Origin: Lobulomyces angularis
Taxonomy: Eukaryota > Chytridiomycota > Chytridiomycetes > Lobulomycetales > Lobulomycetaceae
DNA length: 60,704 nt
Assembly (NCBI GenBank): GCA_027604685.1
Contig: JADHYX010000100.1
Location: 1 to 60,704 of the forward strand
Reading direction: 5' to 3'
Shown here: in pieces, positions 1 through 12,178 of the stretch
How positions within the stretch are numbered: position 1 is the stretch's first letter
Layout: the number at the start of each line of letters is the position of its first letter
Program-made: the position numbers and the translations under genes
The notes under the pieces: model-generated
What the model saw: only the letters and a program-made list of their open reading frames with translations
Told to the model about the DNA's origin: nothing
Databases searched by the model: none

Positions 1-634
1 AAAAAAAAACATATAATATATATATATAAATTTTTAACTGTAAAGTCAGCATTTAATCACAGAACACATTTATCAAACGTTTTATCAAAGCAGACCCAAG
101 AGCTACTTTCGACAACCACACCAGATCAGTACATACGAGTACTACACAAGCAACTCCAGGACATGCTAACCGCACTTCATGATTGTTTAGACGCTCTGGC
201 AGAAGAAACGAGAAATACTGAAAGGTGGAGATTAAAATATGAAAAATACCAAAAGTTTGTTGAAAAGAACTACGAATTAAAATTTAAATCTGCAAGCTCC
301 TTTAACAACTTGAGCGACATTAATAATCAAATTGATTTACAAAAGAGAAATAAAATTTTAAGCTGTCTAAAATTTCCCAGTGTTAATGAAAGTGTTCATA
401 AAAATATTTTAAAACTCTCAAAGATAAAAAATAACAACAAATTCGGTTTTTTAAATGAAGATGATTTTAATTTAGAAAAAGAATCTGAAAAAAATTTTTC
501 GCGGTAAGAAAAAAAAAATAAAATAAAATATACAATTAAATTTGTTATTTTAATTTGTTTCTTCTAGACCAAAATATATTCCAGAATCCGAAAGAAATAT
601 TGTAAAAGAAGCATTGGTTATAAAAAAATCTTAA
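1..634 (+). CDS. 3' part of an unrecognised, probably coiled-coil protein
   Basis: The gene enters from the left edge. The frame is open from the start of the window, and an AG at 44-45 could be a 3' splice site opening an exon at 46. That exon runs to 503, a short intron covers 504-567 (GTAAGA...CTAG), and a last exon ends with TAA at 632-634. The readable protein is hydrophilic and rich in Lys, Glu, Asn and Leu. A charged helical stretch after codon 163 (LDALAEETRNTERWRLKYEK) looks like coiled coil. I see no membrane segment and no family motif. The ATG at 163 need not be the start, because the frame continues upstream. The splice is supported by exact frame continuity from the Arg codon at 502-503/568. 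Confidence 0.55.
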
Positions 635-692
635 ATTTAAGTATATCATAAAAATTTTCAGCGTTATGTTTCATTTAGTAAAAAAAGTAATT

Positions 693-2833
693 TTAAATAT
701 TTATTCTATTTTGAAAAAACTCTAGCAGTTGATTAAAATTTACAAAAAATTTTTCTTCAGAAAATCTTTCATGAATTTCAATTAAAAAGTCGGATTCTTT
801 ATTATTCTTGTCATCGGAGCTTTCCAAAAATTTCTTTTCGTTAAAAATTAAAGTGTAAGGGATACCAAGGAGTAAAGAATCTTTAAATTTTGCACCAAAG
901 TTTAAATTTCTTCTATCATCATAAAAGATTTCGTTTTGATATTTTAAATTTAATTTGTCATAAATCAATTCTGGTTTACAATTAGGTTCAGAAATGCTCT
1001 CACTATCCTTTGATTGTTTATCACCTATCACTATTAAGTGAAATAGGTACGGTGAGATTGATATTGGCCATTTTAGTCCTTTGCTGTCGTTGCTGCATTC
1101 TACTACAGCTGAAATCAGTCTACTAACTCCAATCCCAAAACATCCCATTTCTATCACTTGTTGATCATTTTTTATGTCAGCATAAGTTGCTCTAAAAAAT
1201 AAAATAAAATCAAAAAAAAAAAAAAAACTTTTTTCTAACCCTAAAGCACTGGAATATTTTTTTCCCAAAAAAAAAGAATGCGCTATCTCAATTCCCTTTA
1301 TCTTCTTTAATCTGTTTGAACTTGAGTCATTAACAGCTTCTGCTTTTTTTGTACAATTGATGCAAACATCACCATCCTTAGAATCTCTAAAATCACCAAA
1401 ATGTGAAACAAAATTTAAACTGGATTTGATAGCAACATCCACTAGATCCTTTACTCCATAGTCTATTAAAAAATTGACTGAATTGGGTTCATTCTTAAAA
1501 ATTGTTTCCAACAGTTCATTTTCTACTTGCTTTCTTAAAGACTTTAAGTTGCCATCAATAACATCGTGATTTAAAAATTTTTCTAATTTTAACTTGTTTA
1601 CTTCTTGGTCTATTCGTAAAAGCACTAGTATTATTTTTTCCTTGTTAATTTTGTCTCTAAACAGCTCAATCTTTAATAACTTTAGTTCATTATCTAGTAG
1701 CAGTTTAAAAAAATTTAAATAATTTCTGTTATTTTTTAATATTAATAATGTAAAGCTATTTTGTTTATAAGAGTCCAAATCGGTCTCACTGATTTCTGAA
1801 AGAGATTGCTGTATGCTGATAGATTTTTCGGCGTTTGATGTATGGTTACAATTTTTACATATCAAGATGGAATCTTCACCAACTTTTGATTTCCATTTTA
1901 ATGTAATTTTTTTAAAAAATTAAAAATTTTTTTTTTCTTATTACCGTCTGAAAGATAGTGATATTCATGAGATCTGCTTCCACCAATATTTCCAGTGTCA
2001 GCTTCTGCCTTTACAAATGGAATTCCAATCTTTTTAAATATTTTATCGTATGCGGTCGTAACATCCCTTTTTATTTTAATTTATTTTATTTATATTGAAA
2101 ATAATTTTTTTTTTTTATATTTTTTTTACTCATAAGTTTGCATTGCATTTTTTTCATCAACATCAAAAGTGTACAGATCTTTCATTAAAAATTCCTTTCC
2201 TCTCAATAATCCACCTCTTGGTCTTAATTCATCTCTATATTTGGTTCCAATTTGGTATAACCTTAAAGGTAAATCTCTGTGAGAAAAGACGTTATCTGAG
2301 ACCAAGGTGGTAATTTCCTCCTCTGCTGTTGGGGCTAAACAAAATTCTGCATTTTTTCTATCTTTAATTTTATACATCTAAATAATACAACAAATAACAC
2401 ATTTTATTAACGATATTACAAATTTGTTAATATTAATTTACCTCTTGATTTTCCCATCGCTTGGTTTTTTTCCATGCCTTTGAGGTTTGCAAAGTAGGTA
2501 AAGATAACTTTTGGCAATCTTTTTTTTTGTATAAAATAAAGTAAAAATAATAAATAAAAAAAAACCTATTGCAGCAAGTTCAAAATCAATAATATTTTCA
2601 ATTTTTTTCAATACCCGTAACCCGAGAGGTAAAAGAGAATAAATGCCAGCAGAACTCTTAGTGTAAAGTTGATTTAATTTTAAAATAAAATAAAAAAATA
2701 AATTTGTAAATACTTGTCTTAAAAATCCAGCTTTTGTGAGTAGGGTTAAGGATAAATTTTTATTTTCAGTTGCCAATTCAAGTTGCCTGGGTATAAAAGC
2801 TTTAGAAATTAAATTTCTATGTATTTTACTCAT
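693..2833 (-). CDS. AIM10: Prolyl-tRNA synthetase, bacterial type, probably mitochondrial
   Basis: Charges tRNA-Pro with proline; this bacterial-type form normally serves mitochondria. Reading down from the ATG at 2833, exons give the motif 1 region ([20 protein letters not shown], near 2640), the motif 2 loop ([18 protein letters not shown], near 2200) and an [10 protein letters not shown] segment near 1975. An insertion-domain region follows ([18 protein letters not shown], near 1600), then C-x2-C plus [15 protein letters not shown] and motif 3 ([10 protein letters not shown], near 1130). The C-terminal part resembles an anticodon-binding domain and ends IHERF...RINI before the stop at 693. 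At least five short introns are needed, near 2657-2713, 2525-2570, 2378-2440, 2065-2125 and 1190-1245. The first is 57 bp with no in-frame stop, so it can be mistaken for coding sequence. The editing-type insertion looks diverged. A basic N-terminus fits mitochondrial import. Confidence 0.92.
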
Positions 2834-3669
2834 TTTTTTTTTTATTTTTTCTCTCTCTATTTGATCTGTATTAAAATATTAATTGTTACACGATAAAAAA
2901 AAATAAAAAAATTTTAAATTTTTTTGTAAAAGTAATATGAAATATAGTTTTTTTTTTTTTTTAGTTGATTTCTTGTTTTTAAAGTTTAAAAAAAAGAAAT
3001 GAATTATGAAAAAAGAAATTTGTAGCTAACAACTACGTATCTATAAATAAAAAATAAAAAAATACATAACCCAAACAACAGAGTCGCATATTTTTTTTTT
3101 TATAAAAAGTATCATAGCGCTAATTGTTTGGAAGAGGAAGTTCTGCTTGTATTAAATAAGAGCTTGATAATTATATTAGTATTTATTGAGTGTATTTTTG
3201 CGATTTCAGATATTTTTCAAATTGAATAAATTTTAAGAGTTAATAGTGTGAAGGCAAGATGTGCTTAAGTGCAAGTTAAGATGTACTCAAGTGCAAGGGA
3301 CAAACTTAGTATTGCTAACCACCAATAGTAGATTGGGGATTAACTACTATAAAACTCTTTTATTGTACTTAAATCATTTTCACCTCAAACTTTAAAATAG
3401 AACTGGGTTCATAAATTTAACTTCTAGTGCTGCCTCAAATTAATAAACGATTTGAGTACTTAAATAAAATACTCTAAAAATTGCAACCTGAAAATATACG
3501 TTCTATTTTTAGCACCAAAACTCGTGTCAAAAGCCTTAATCCCAAAAATCTCTGCTATTATTAGTTTAACTAAAACTTATAAAAACCTTGCTAGATCTCC
3601 ATTTTAAAATAAAATATAAAATAAAAAATAATATTTTAATAATTAACAAAAATAAAAAAAGAAATTAAT
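2834..3669. other. Intergenic region, AT-rich
   Basis: This lies upstream of the synthetase (leftward) and of a small rightward ORF, so it may carry both promoters. It holds A and T runs and a partial direct repeat (aagatgtgcttaagtgcaag / aagatgtactcaagtgcaag, about 3255-3300). I see no tRNA, ORF or conserved element. Confidence 0.5.
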
Positions 3670-3804
3670 ATGATTCAAAAAATTGCAACTACTTTCGCAT
3701 CTAAAGGAATTCCAAAGCATTCAACAAAAATTGTCAAATTTACTGCGGCTGTTGCTTTAGTTTCTTTAGCTTCTACTGAAGTCAAAGGGCTTTCTCAAAA
3801 ATAA
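3670..3804 (+). CDS. Small 44-residue ORF, possibly mitochondrial or membrane microprotein
   Basis: An intact 45-codon frame, ATG to TAA, with no intron. The first 23 residues are basic and free of acidic residues (MIQKIATTFASKGIPKH, then STKIVK), as in mitochondrial presequences. A short hydrophobic stretch follows (FTAAVALVSLA), then a polar tail (STEVKGLSQK). Local composition is less AT-biased than the flanks, which suggests coding. It sits tail to tail with the NADH dehydrogenase gene, 165 bp away. I do not recognise the family. It could be a small inner-membrane subunit or a chance ORF. Confidence 0.45.
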   Translation: MIQKIATTFASKGIPKHSTKIVKFTAAVALVSLASTEVKGLSQK

Positions 3805-3969
3805 AGAACAAAAATATCACTTTTTTCTTTTTTTTTTTTTTTATTACAAAATTTGATTTCATAAAAGTAATAAATTATTTTTTTTAAATTAAAGGACCCA
3901 ATTCCTCTTTTTTTTTTTTTCTTTTCAACTAACAATATTATAATAAAAAACATTATTATTTTACACAAT

Positions 3970-6175
3970 TTATTCTCTACTAAAGTCTCGACCAAATATT
4001 GCTTTCTTACACCAATCTCCTGCAACCAAGAATCTTTTTTTTTTTTTTAAAAAAAGAAAATAAAAAAATATCAAACAAACCTATTTCTCATAGAAAACAA
4101 GTTACTTAAATAAGCTGATCTCCAAAAGTAGTAGGTCATCATACCACCAAACTGTATTCCTCCTGGAAAATCTGCAATTGCTTTGTCTGATCCAATGTAT
4201 GCCAACATTCCCATATTATCAAAACTAAACGGTGGCAATAAAGATACTGCGTCACTAAATTTTACTCCACTTCGTTCCATATTATCTTTATCTGCTTCCA
4301 AGTATCCTATTCTGTTAAACCTATCACTTAAATATTTTCCCTGTTTAGCAGCAACTTGCGCTGAAACATCCATTAAATAAATTTTTTAATAATCAATATA
4401 CCTGTTGGTGCAAATTTGGTAGCGGAAGCATCTCCAAGACAATAAATATCATCTGCTCCTTTCACTTTTAAATATTCATCAACTACTAGACCTCGTCTTT
4501 GGGTTTGTAATGCAGGATTTAGTTTTTTTATCAAATTACTAACAACTGGTCTGGCTGTATTTCCTGTTGCCCAAACCTTACGTTTTATTTTAATTTAAAG
4601 TTATCAAACATAACACTCACCAATAGTCCATAAGGGATAGTTTCCAACTTTTTATCCTTGTTTAATACAGTTATTTCTTTATCTTTAACTTCTTTAACCA
4701 TCGTGTTGTTCAAAATGGTAACTTTATTTTCTGCAAATGTTTTTTCTGTTTTTTTTTTTTAAAAAAATTAAGTGGATGTTATAAAAGTAATATTTCAAAC
4801 CAGTATATTCGATTAATTGTTTAGAAAACATAGGTAAAACGTTGTTAGTAGCTTCAATTAAAGTAATTTTGATTTTTCCAGCCATATCAGGATACCATCG
4901 AGTAAGATCTTCCACTAAAAAATCGTGGAGCTCTGCAGCGTATTCAACTCCCTGAGCGTTTAAAAAAATTGGTAAGTTAGTCACAAACTCGGTAATTTCT
5001 ATACTTACTGTTGGTCCACCTCCTACAACTACCATATTTAAGAGTCTATCAACCTCACTTTCAGTTTGTCCAGGGAAGGCCTTTTCGCAAAAGTATTTTA
5101 AAAAAAAATTATAATAATATTAAAACGAAAATTCATACTGCAGTTTCCAAGCAATCCATTAATTTTGTTCTAATTTTTCTTGCATCCCAAATTTCCTTTA
5201 GAAAACAAGAATGTTCTCTAACACCCTAAAAAAATTATGAGTCAATACTAAAAGGAGTAAATAATTGTTTTACTGGAATTCCGAAAGTAGCATTTTCAGC
5301 ACCACAGGCGACAATCAGGTAATCATATTTTAAGGTTTGCTTACTAACATCTCCTTTTAATTCAGAGTTATCTTCAACAACAACTGTTTTACCGACTGGG
5401 TCGATATCAATACAATCTCCTTCCACAAACATACATTCTCGGGTTTTTTTTCTGGTAATGTACCTAATTGGTTGCATGATTGATCGTAACTCTAGATTGA
5501 ACTTTTATTAAAAAATGTTTTTTTAATCATAATTTTAAAATACCTACTGTACCTACGGTACATGAGGGGAGTAATGGAGTAAATAAGAAATAGTTTCTAG
5601 TGTATATGCAAGAAAAAAAAAATATACAAATGGTGAAAAAATAAAACCTTAATAAATCTGTTACCTTGGAGAAACAACAATAACATTATAATTAATAGTA
5701 TCTAAATCCTTCAAAAAAGAAGTAGATGCCCACCTACCAAAATTAATAGTTTAAAAAAAAAAAAGGGAAAATAATACCCAGAGCCGAGTACACAGATGGT
5801 TTTTTTACTGTAATCCATAGGAAGCTGCGGTGATGGATTTCTATTGTTGTATATCTCTACAAGTTTATGTAATGAAAATTGATTAGTTTAATATAAAAAA
5901 AAATTAAAAATAAAATTTTGAGCTAAAAAAAGGCTTTAAGTGATGATTTGAAGGAGGAATATAACAAATTACAAACATGAATTAAGTTAATTTGAAAATT
6001 ACAAAAGTAAAAATTTTATACCTAAACCAACATAGGTGGAAACAGTAACAGCAGTTAAAGCAATAATTTTTCCATAATGATTTCTTAAAAAAGAAGTTTT
6101 TTTTTGTCCAGATTGTGTTGAAAACTTTCTGGAAATGAGTTTTCTGGGAAAAGTACAAATAACTCTTGAAAACAT
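3970..6175 (-). CDS. NDE1: Type II NADH:ubiquinone oxidoreductase (NDE/NDI family), mitochondrial
   Basis: Oxidises NADH and passes electrons to ubiquinone without pumping protons, on a mitochondrial inner-membrane face. The ATG at 6175 starts a Ser/Arg/Lys-rich presequence followed by a hydrophobic stretch (IIALTAVTVSTYVGL). Next come the FAD-site segment VCVLGSG-like (about 5770-5800), NYFLFTPLLPSCTVGT (about 5545-5600), YDYLIVACGAENATFG (about 5280-5330) and the second nucleotide-binding loop GGGPTG joined to VEYAAELHDF (4930-5030). The C-terminus carries IAYIGSDKAIADFP-like and GDWCKKAIFGRD segments typical of the family, with the stop at 3970-3972. Introns are many; the one at 4952-5008 is 57 bp without a stop. 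I see no EF-hand insertion. Whether it faces matrix or intermembrane space cannot be told. It is convergent with the small ORF and divergent from the MscS gene. Confidence 0.9.
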
Positions 6176-6930
6176 TCTATTTCTTTAATACTTTTTAAAA
6201 TTTTTAAACAATAGTAAGTAAATTGAAAAATTAAAAAGATCTTGTATTTTTAGTACTTGATTGGAAGAAGTTTTTTAATCTTTGCGTGATGAAAATTTCT
6301 ACTAAAAATTTCAGGTGATTTTTGTGAAAAAAATTGCTCTATATTTAACAAAAAAAACAAAAATATAATGAGTAATTAAGCATTCAGGAAAAAATTTTTA
6401 AGCAAATGCTGTCTAACAACTACTTTGATAATGGAAAGCAATTCCAAAATTTATTAAACAAATTAAATTATCTTAACAAAATGAAAATCAGCGGAAAATT
6501 CAAGAAGAGTGCATTATTGTAAAAATTGGAAAGAATTATACAAAAGAATAAAAGTATTTTTCTTAACTTCTATTTTGAAAAATTAAAATTTTTTCTTTCT
6601 TAGATCATGGTGAATTCATATTATAAAAATGGTAATAAAGAAGAAGTCTCAAAATAAGAGTAATACATTATAATTGGACTGTATTTTCTCTACCAAATAG
6701 AATCCAATAGAATTAGCTAGTAAAAATTAAAGTTAAAAAATCACTTTTTTTTATACAAACTTTTATTGAAAATAGATGATATTATAAAACAAACTTCCTT
6801 CTTAATAATACCTTATTCAGAATGTTTCGCCATATAAATTTACTGTAAATTCAAATTGAGTGCCTCATATTAAAGCCACGCGTTTTAAACAAAATTTTTT
6901 TAAAAAAAAAAAAAAAAAAGTTTAAAAGAT
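6176..6930. promoter_or_regulatory. Divergent intergenic region between dehydrogenase and MscS genes
   Basis: About 755 bp separate two divergently read genes, so both promoters should lie here. A poly(A) run sits immediately before the MscS start (6900-6920). I recognise no TATA box or other defined element with confidence, because the whole stretch is AT-rich. Confidence 0.4.
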
Positions 6931-9353
6931 ATGGGAGCTGCAGAAGTTTCAATAAATCTAGAAGACGAATCTATACCTGACATCAAAGATGAGCTCAAAC
7001 GCGAGCATCAGCATGAGCAGAAGTTGAAACGCTCCAAAACATTCAATTGGGGAAAGGATAAATCGACTGACACATCCACGATCAAGGAAAGAAAAAGCTT
7101 TTTTAAACGGTAATTGCAATCACATTTGCATTTATATTAAAGCTAGTTAAATTTTTTTTTAGTTTGCCACTTTTTTTTCAAAATGTCATATTTGCAGTTG
7201 TTGGGAGTGCTATTTTCATGTGCCCTGGAATCATTTCATATATTTTTTTTATAGGTAATTGTTATATGCGGAAGTAACTGTTTAAAATTACATTTAATTT
7301 CTTTTGCACAAAAAGTTAAAAAAATTTTTAATGAGCAATAACTTTCTGTTTAGATGATAAATCCGTCGCTTTTACCAAGTACACATCTAAAACTTTCGGT
7401 ATAGAGAATTTACCTATTTTATTCTGGAGCGTTTACCTTTCAGTATCATGGACAACTTACTATTTATTGGACTTCCTTTTTAAAGTTCTTCCTGAAATAT
7501 TTAATAAATTGGTTTATCTTATTATTGGTTTAATTTTGGAAAATATTCGTGTTGCATCAAAGGTTTATCTTTTTTTATTTTAATTCTTTTTTTAAAACTT
7601 CTATACTAGGTCTCTGGGTATATCGACTATTCAAGACATTTGCAAAAATATATAACGTATTTTACAGTAATTTTCAAAAATATAAAGAAATTAATTTTTT
7701 TTTTTAAATTAATTTTTAGTGGTCAATTTTAAATTTTATTACATACATTGCGATATTTGGGATGCAGAAACCAGGAAGTTACGAAATTGTACAAAAAATA
7801 TGCATTAGCATTTGCGTAATATTTGGAGTATCGCTAATTGAAAAGTTTTGCTTACAAATATTTGCAGTCCATTTCCATAAAAGGGCTTACTCTGACAGAT
7901 TAGAAAATCAAAATTATTGTGAAAACTTACTGGAAAAGTTATCCAAGTCAATAAGAATCTCAGAAGACGTGACTCTTGAACAGATTGAAAAGGAAAATGG
8001 AGGGATTAATGATAAATTTAATTCCATTCGTGCAAAAGTTTTTTTGGATTTAACTAAAGTAAACGAAAAAGTTGATGATGTTGCGTTAATATCAGGAGTA
8101 TTAAGGTAAATAAAAAAAAAGATAGAATTGTAGTAAAATTTAAAAATTATAAAACATATCGTTCTAACTTTGTTTTTTTCATATCCAGATATGGCAATCC
8201 TTACAAATTCGGTAAAAGATTGTTTGATAGTTTAGCCAAAGAAAACAGTGACAGAATATATTTGAGTGATTTTCTGAAATATTTTGCCACCACAGAAGAA
8301 GCAGAAGAAGCTTTTCTTTTTTTTGACAAAGACAATAATGGAGATGTGATAAAGAGTGAATTTAAGCAGACGATCCTGGAAGTTTTTAACGAGGATGAAA
8401 GTCTTGAAAAATCAATCTTTCAATCAAGCCAAGCAATCTCTAAGTTGGACAATGTAGTGAGCTTCTTTAGTTACATTGTTATTCTCTTTATTATTTTGGC
8501 GATATTTGGTGTAAACACAACCGGATTTTTAACAGTAGCTGTTTCACTGTGGGCTGGTCTTGCCTTTGCATTGGTAGGAAAAAAATTTGTTTTAATTTTT
8601 GAATATATTTACCCAATTCACTGTACTTACTGTATAGGGTGGAACGATAAAAAATGTTTTAGAATCGATGATTTTTCTATTTTTGACGCATCCATATGTA
8701 AATGATCATCAACTAATAATAATTAATAAAATTAAAATATTTTTTGGTAGGATGTCGGAGATAGAGTAGAAATAGACGGGGAACAATTTTTTGTAAAAGA
8801 ATTTGGATTAAACACTACAGTCTTTAAATCTATCGAAGGTTTAGAAATCTATTCACCAAACTTTGTTTTACTAGGAAAATCTATAAGAAATATTAGAAGA
8901 TCAGGTCCCACCTCAGAATCAGTGAGGATAACTATCGCTTTAGACACCTCTTTAGAAAAAATTGAAAATTTGAATAAATTTCTTATTAACTATATTAAAG
9001 CGGAAGAATCTAGAGAATTTTTTCCTGATTTAATGTAAGAATCTTAAAAAGATGTTTTTAATGAAAAACACTACTTTTTTTTTTTTTTTTAGTTACATCG
9101 TGAATAACATTGTTTCAGACAATGCCATGACTTTAACCTTTTGGTTGAGTCACAAGTCAAACTGGCAAATGGCTGGAAGAAAAAGTATTTTTTTTTTTTT
9201 TTTTTTTTCACTACAACAAATTTTTTATTATTTTCTTTTACAGTTAAAAGAAGAAATAGATTTATGATGAAGCTTCGTGAAGGCGTCCAACTTCATGGAA
9301 TTCAACTTACAAGTTTAAAAATGGAATATCATGATATACATACAGTAAACTGA
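6931..9353 (+). CDS. MscS-family mechanosensitive channel with EF-hand (Msy1/Msy2 type)
   Basis: Fungal and plant channels of this type open under membrane tension in the ER or plasma membrane; fungal ones respond to Ca2+ and hypo-osmotic shock. The first exon encodes a charged cytosolic N-terminus. Later exons give several hydrophobic segments (around 7165-7255, 7420-7560, 7720-7870), a cytosolic linker and one canonical EF-hand loop, DKDNNGDVIKSE, at about 8325-8362. After it come a pair of membrane helices (8460-8570) and the pore-proximal MscS block. The block is rebuilt across introns as GGTIKNVLESMIFLF (8638 on), then HPYDVGDRVEIDGE (about 8690-8780). A beta domain with IYSPNFVLLGKSIRNIRRSG follows. 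The last exon ends MEYHDIHTVN with a stop at 9353. Introns follow LM at 9036 and GRK near 9183. Only one EF-hand is visible. Confidence 0.92.
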
Positions 9354-9780
9354 ATTTTTTAGAAAGGCATTTTTGTAGTATAACAATAATATTTATAATG
9401 TTAATAGTAGTTATTTATTAATTTATTTTCAATTTATTAAAATAAATTATTGCTCTGTAGATTATTATATAAAAAAGAAATCAATATGAACAATTCTCAA
9501 AATAGTATTTTTCTGATTTGGTTTTTCAGAACAAATAATGGAAAAATAGAAAGAAGTTTTAATCATACAGCTTTACAATCTGTTTATATAAGTACCAATG
9601 CGAAAAGGAATATCAGACTTTGAATTGAGATGTGTTGCAACCTAATTTTCTTGAAGAACAACCTGCAACCGATGGAATCAGTTTACAGTTGATTTAGGGT
9701 TTTCTTTTAAGTTGACAAAGGTTTTGCAAGAAAAAAATTTTTTTGGATTAATGAGTGAGGATAAAAATAAGTAATTAGAA
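9354..9780. other. Intergenic region upstream of epsilon-tubulin
   Basis: 427 bp of AT-rich sequence between two genes on the same strand. It should hold the MscS 3' end and the tubulin promoter. No ORF or RNA is recognisable. Confidence 0.45.
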
Positions 9781-11806
9781 ATGCCAGAGTCAATTATCAT
9801 CCAAGGTATAAAAAGAAATAGAACAATTATCATTTTGTGTAAAAAAAGTCATTCATGAAAATTTTTTATGTTTGAACAGTTGGTCAATGTGGTAACCAAA
9901 TAGGACAAAAATTTTGGGAGAAGGCAGTAACTGAAGTATAAAAAAAAAATTACATTAGATAATAAAATAAAAAATTTTATAATACAATTATTTTTTTTTT
10001 TTTTTTTTTTACATTTTAATTTTATTTTTGTTTTTGCATTGACTAGTAGCATGCAAGTTACAACAAAAATCAGATATTTGATGAATCGTTTTCTACCTTT
10101 TTTAGAAATGTTGATTCAAGGTAAATGTCGAACGCATTATTAAAAAAATAGAAAAATTTGAACGACTTTTTAAAATTATTTTTTATTTTTAAGAAATGGT
10201 ATATCTAATATCAGTTTTGAAAAAAAAGAAAAGATTGTTGAATTACGAGGGAGAGGGATTTTAGTTGATATGGAAGAGGGTGTGATAAACCAAATAAAAA
10301 ATAGCTTTGTTGGTGAACTTTTTGATAATAATCAAATTATATCTAGTAATAGTGGTTCAGGTAAGGATAAAAATAAAAACAACAGAAATAAAGTTTTGAA
10401 TTTTTTAACAGGTAATAACTGGGCAGTTGGATATAATGTATATGGCAAAGAGTTTAACGATCTAATAATTGAAACTGTGAGAAAGCAAACTGAGTACTGC
10501 GATGGACTTCAATCTTTTTTCTTAATTTCCAGCTTAGGTGGAGGAACAGGAAGCGGTTTAGGGTCGTATATTAACGAGCTCTTATGTACAGAATATCCTG
10601 AGGTGTTCAAGTTTTCCTCTGTAATATTTCCAGCAAAAAACGATGATGTTATCACTTCCCCTTACAACTCAGTATTGGCTTTAAACAAGCTAATAAACCA
10701 CGTAGATTGTGTTTTACCTATCGAAAACAATAGCCTTCTTGATATTTTTGAAAAAATTGAAAAAAGTAACCCCGATTTTAGCCAAAGTAGTTTAGCTACT
10801 AATGTCGAGGAATTAAAAAAAAATAAAAAATTAAAAAATTTTGATGGAATGAATAACATTGTTGCCAACTTATTAAATAATCTAACAAGGTACATGTTTT
10901 ATTTTTCAACACTTATCTTATTAAAATCAAAAAAAATCAATAAATTTTGTAGCTCTATGAGATTTGAAGGAAAGATGAATGTTGATATAAACGATATCAC
11001 CACCAACTTAGTACCATTTCCAAGATTAAAATTTCTTCTATCCAGTATGACTCCGTTGTATACCTTAAAGGACGTTAGGGTCGCTCCCAGAAGGTATAAT
11101 CTATATATAAAGAATTGCTGTTAAATTTTTTTTTATGTTATTTTTTTCAATTTTCCCTAATTTTTTCTTTTTCTATATAAATTTTATAGTATAGATCAAA
11201 TGTTTTTAGATGCGTTCACAAAGGAAACTCAATTAATAAAGACTGATGGTAAATCTGGGACGTAAGCTATTAAAGAATTAAAAAACAAATACTATTTTTT
11301 AACAGATATCTTGCATGTGCTCTAATTGTCCGTGGCCAAGGAATTGCTTTATCTGATATAAGAAGAAATATTGATAAAATTAGTAAATCTTTAAAATTTG
11401 TAAGTTGGAATCAAGAATCTTGGAAAACTGGGTAAAATTACAAAAAAGACAGCACAAAAAAAAGAAAGAAGTAAAACGCTAATCCTATCTTTTACTTTTT
11501 TGTAGTATTTGTAATATTCCTCCTATAGGAGAAAAAAATGCCCTACTCACTTTATCAAATAACACTTGTATCGTTGAAACATTTAATGAAATGAAATTTA
11601 AATTTAACAAATTTTACAAGAGAAAGGTATTTAAATATATATTTACTTAAATTTTTTTTTTTTTGTTTTTTAATTTCTTTTGATTATAAAAGGCAAATTT
11701 ACATCACTACACAAAATTTATGGAATTGGATTGCTTTGATGAATGCTTAGTCAACCTCGACAACGTTATTTTTGAATACCAGCAACAAAATAATTTTTTA
11801 ATATGA
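9781..11806 (+). CDS. TUBE1: Epsilon-tubulin
   Basis: Tubulin needed for centriole triplet assembly and basal-body function. The first exon is nine codons (MPESIII...), followed by an exon with the tubulin N-terminal nucleotide loop VGQCGNQIGQKFWE (near 9888). Later exons carry HASYNKNQIFDESFSTFFRN (10050 on) and LVDMEEGVINQI. The GTP-binding signature GGGTGSG lies at 10537-10557, then DDVITSPYNSVLAL, NLVPFPRLKFLLSSMTPLYT and VSWNQESWKTG. The FDES/FFRNVDSR block and the LVPFPxL...SSMTPLYTL block are what I associate with epsilon rather than alpha, beta, gamma or delta tubulin. Seven introns or so can be placed. The stop is TGA at 11804-11806. A spacer around 10340-10400 and another at 10770-10850 are Asn/Lys-rich insertions. 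Presence implies a flagellated or centriole-bearing stage. Confidence 0.93.
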
Positions 11807-11953
11807 TATATCTACTCTATATTTTTTTTTATATATTTTCTGTTTTTTTGTAACAATTATTGTTCCAGAAAGTTTCATTGTAATATATTTTGTTGTGGAG
11901 AAATAATTATTTCAAATAAAGAAAAAAAATTTTTCAACTTTGAAGAATTTAAA

Positions 11954-12178
11954 ATGAAATTTAACAGTGAACAGTATCATCAACAGACGGTAGATCAACA
12001 TTTACAATTTTCATACCTACATAATGTTGATCAGACTCAAATTCATCCAGCATTTGTTCTAAACTCAACATTTGAGGTCTTTAATGCAGCAAAGTTCCAT
12101 CCAGTTTGCTATATGTTGAATAATACAAATCACTCAAATGCTTCTCACTCTTTGACTAATTTCAAACCAAAATTGTAA
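11954..12178 (+). CDS. Hypothetical 74-residue ORF
   Basis: Intact ATG-TAA frame lying 148 bp after epsilon-tubulin on the same strand. The product is rich in His, Asn, Gln and Phe, has no membrane segment and matches nothing I know. Composition is less AT-biased than its flanks, which is the main argument for coding. It could also be one exon of a longer gene, since a GTAAAA lies across its stop, or a chance frame in the tubulin 3' region. Confidence 0.35.
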   Translation: MKFNSEQYHQQTVDQHLQFSYLHNVDQTQIHPAFVLNSTFEVFNAAKFHPVCYMLNNTNHSNASHSLTNFKPKL

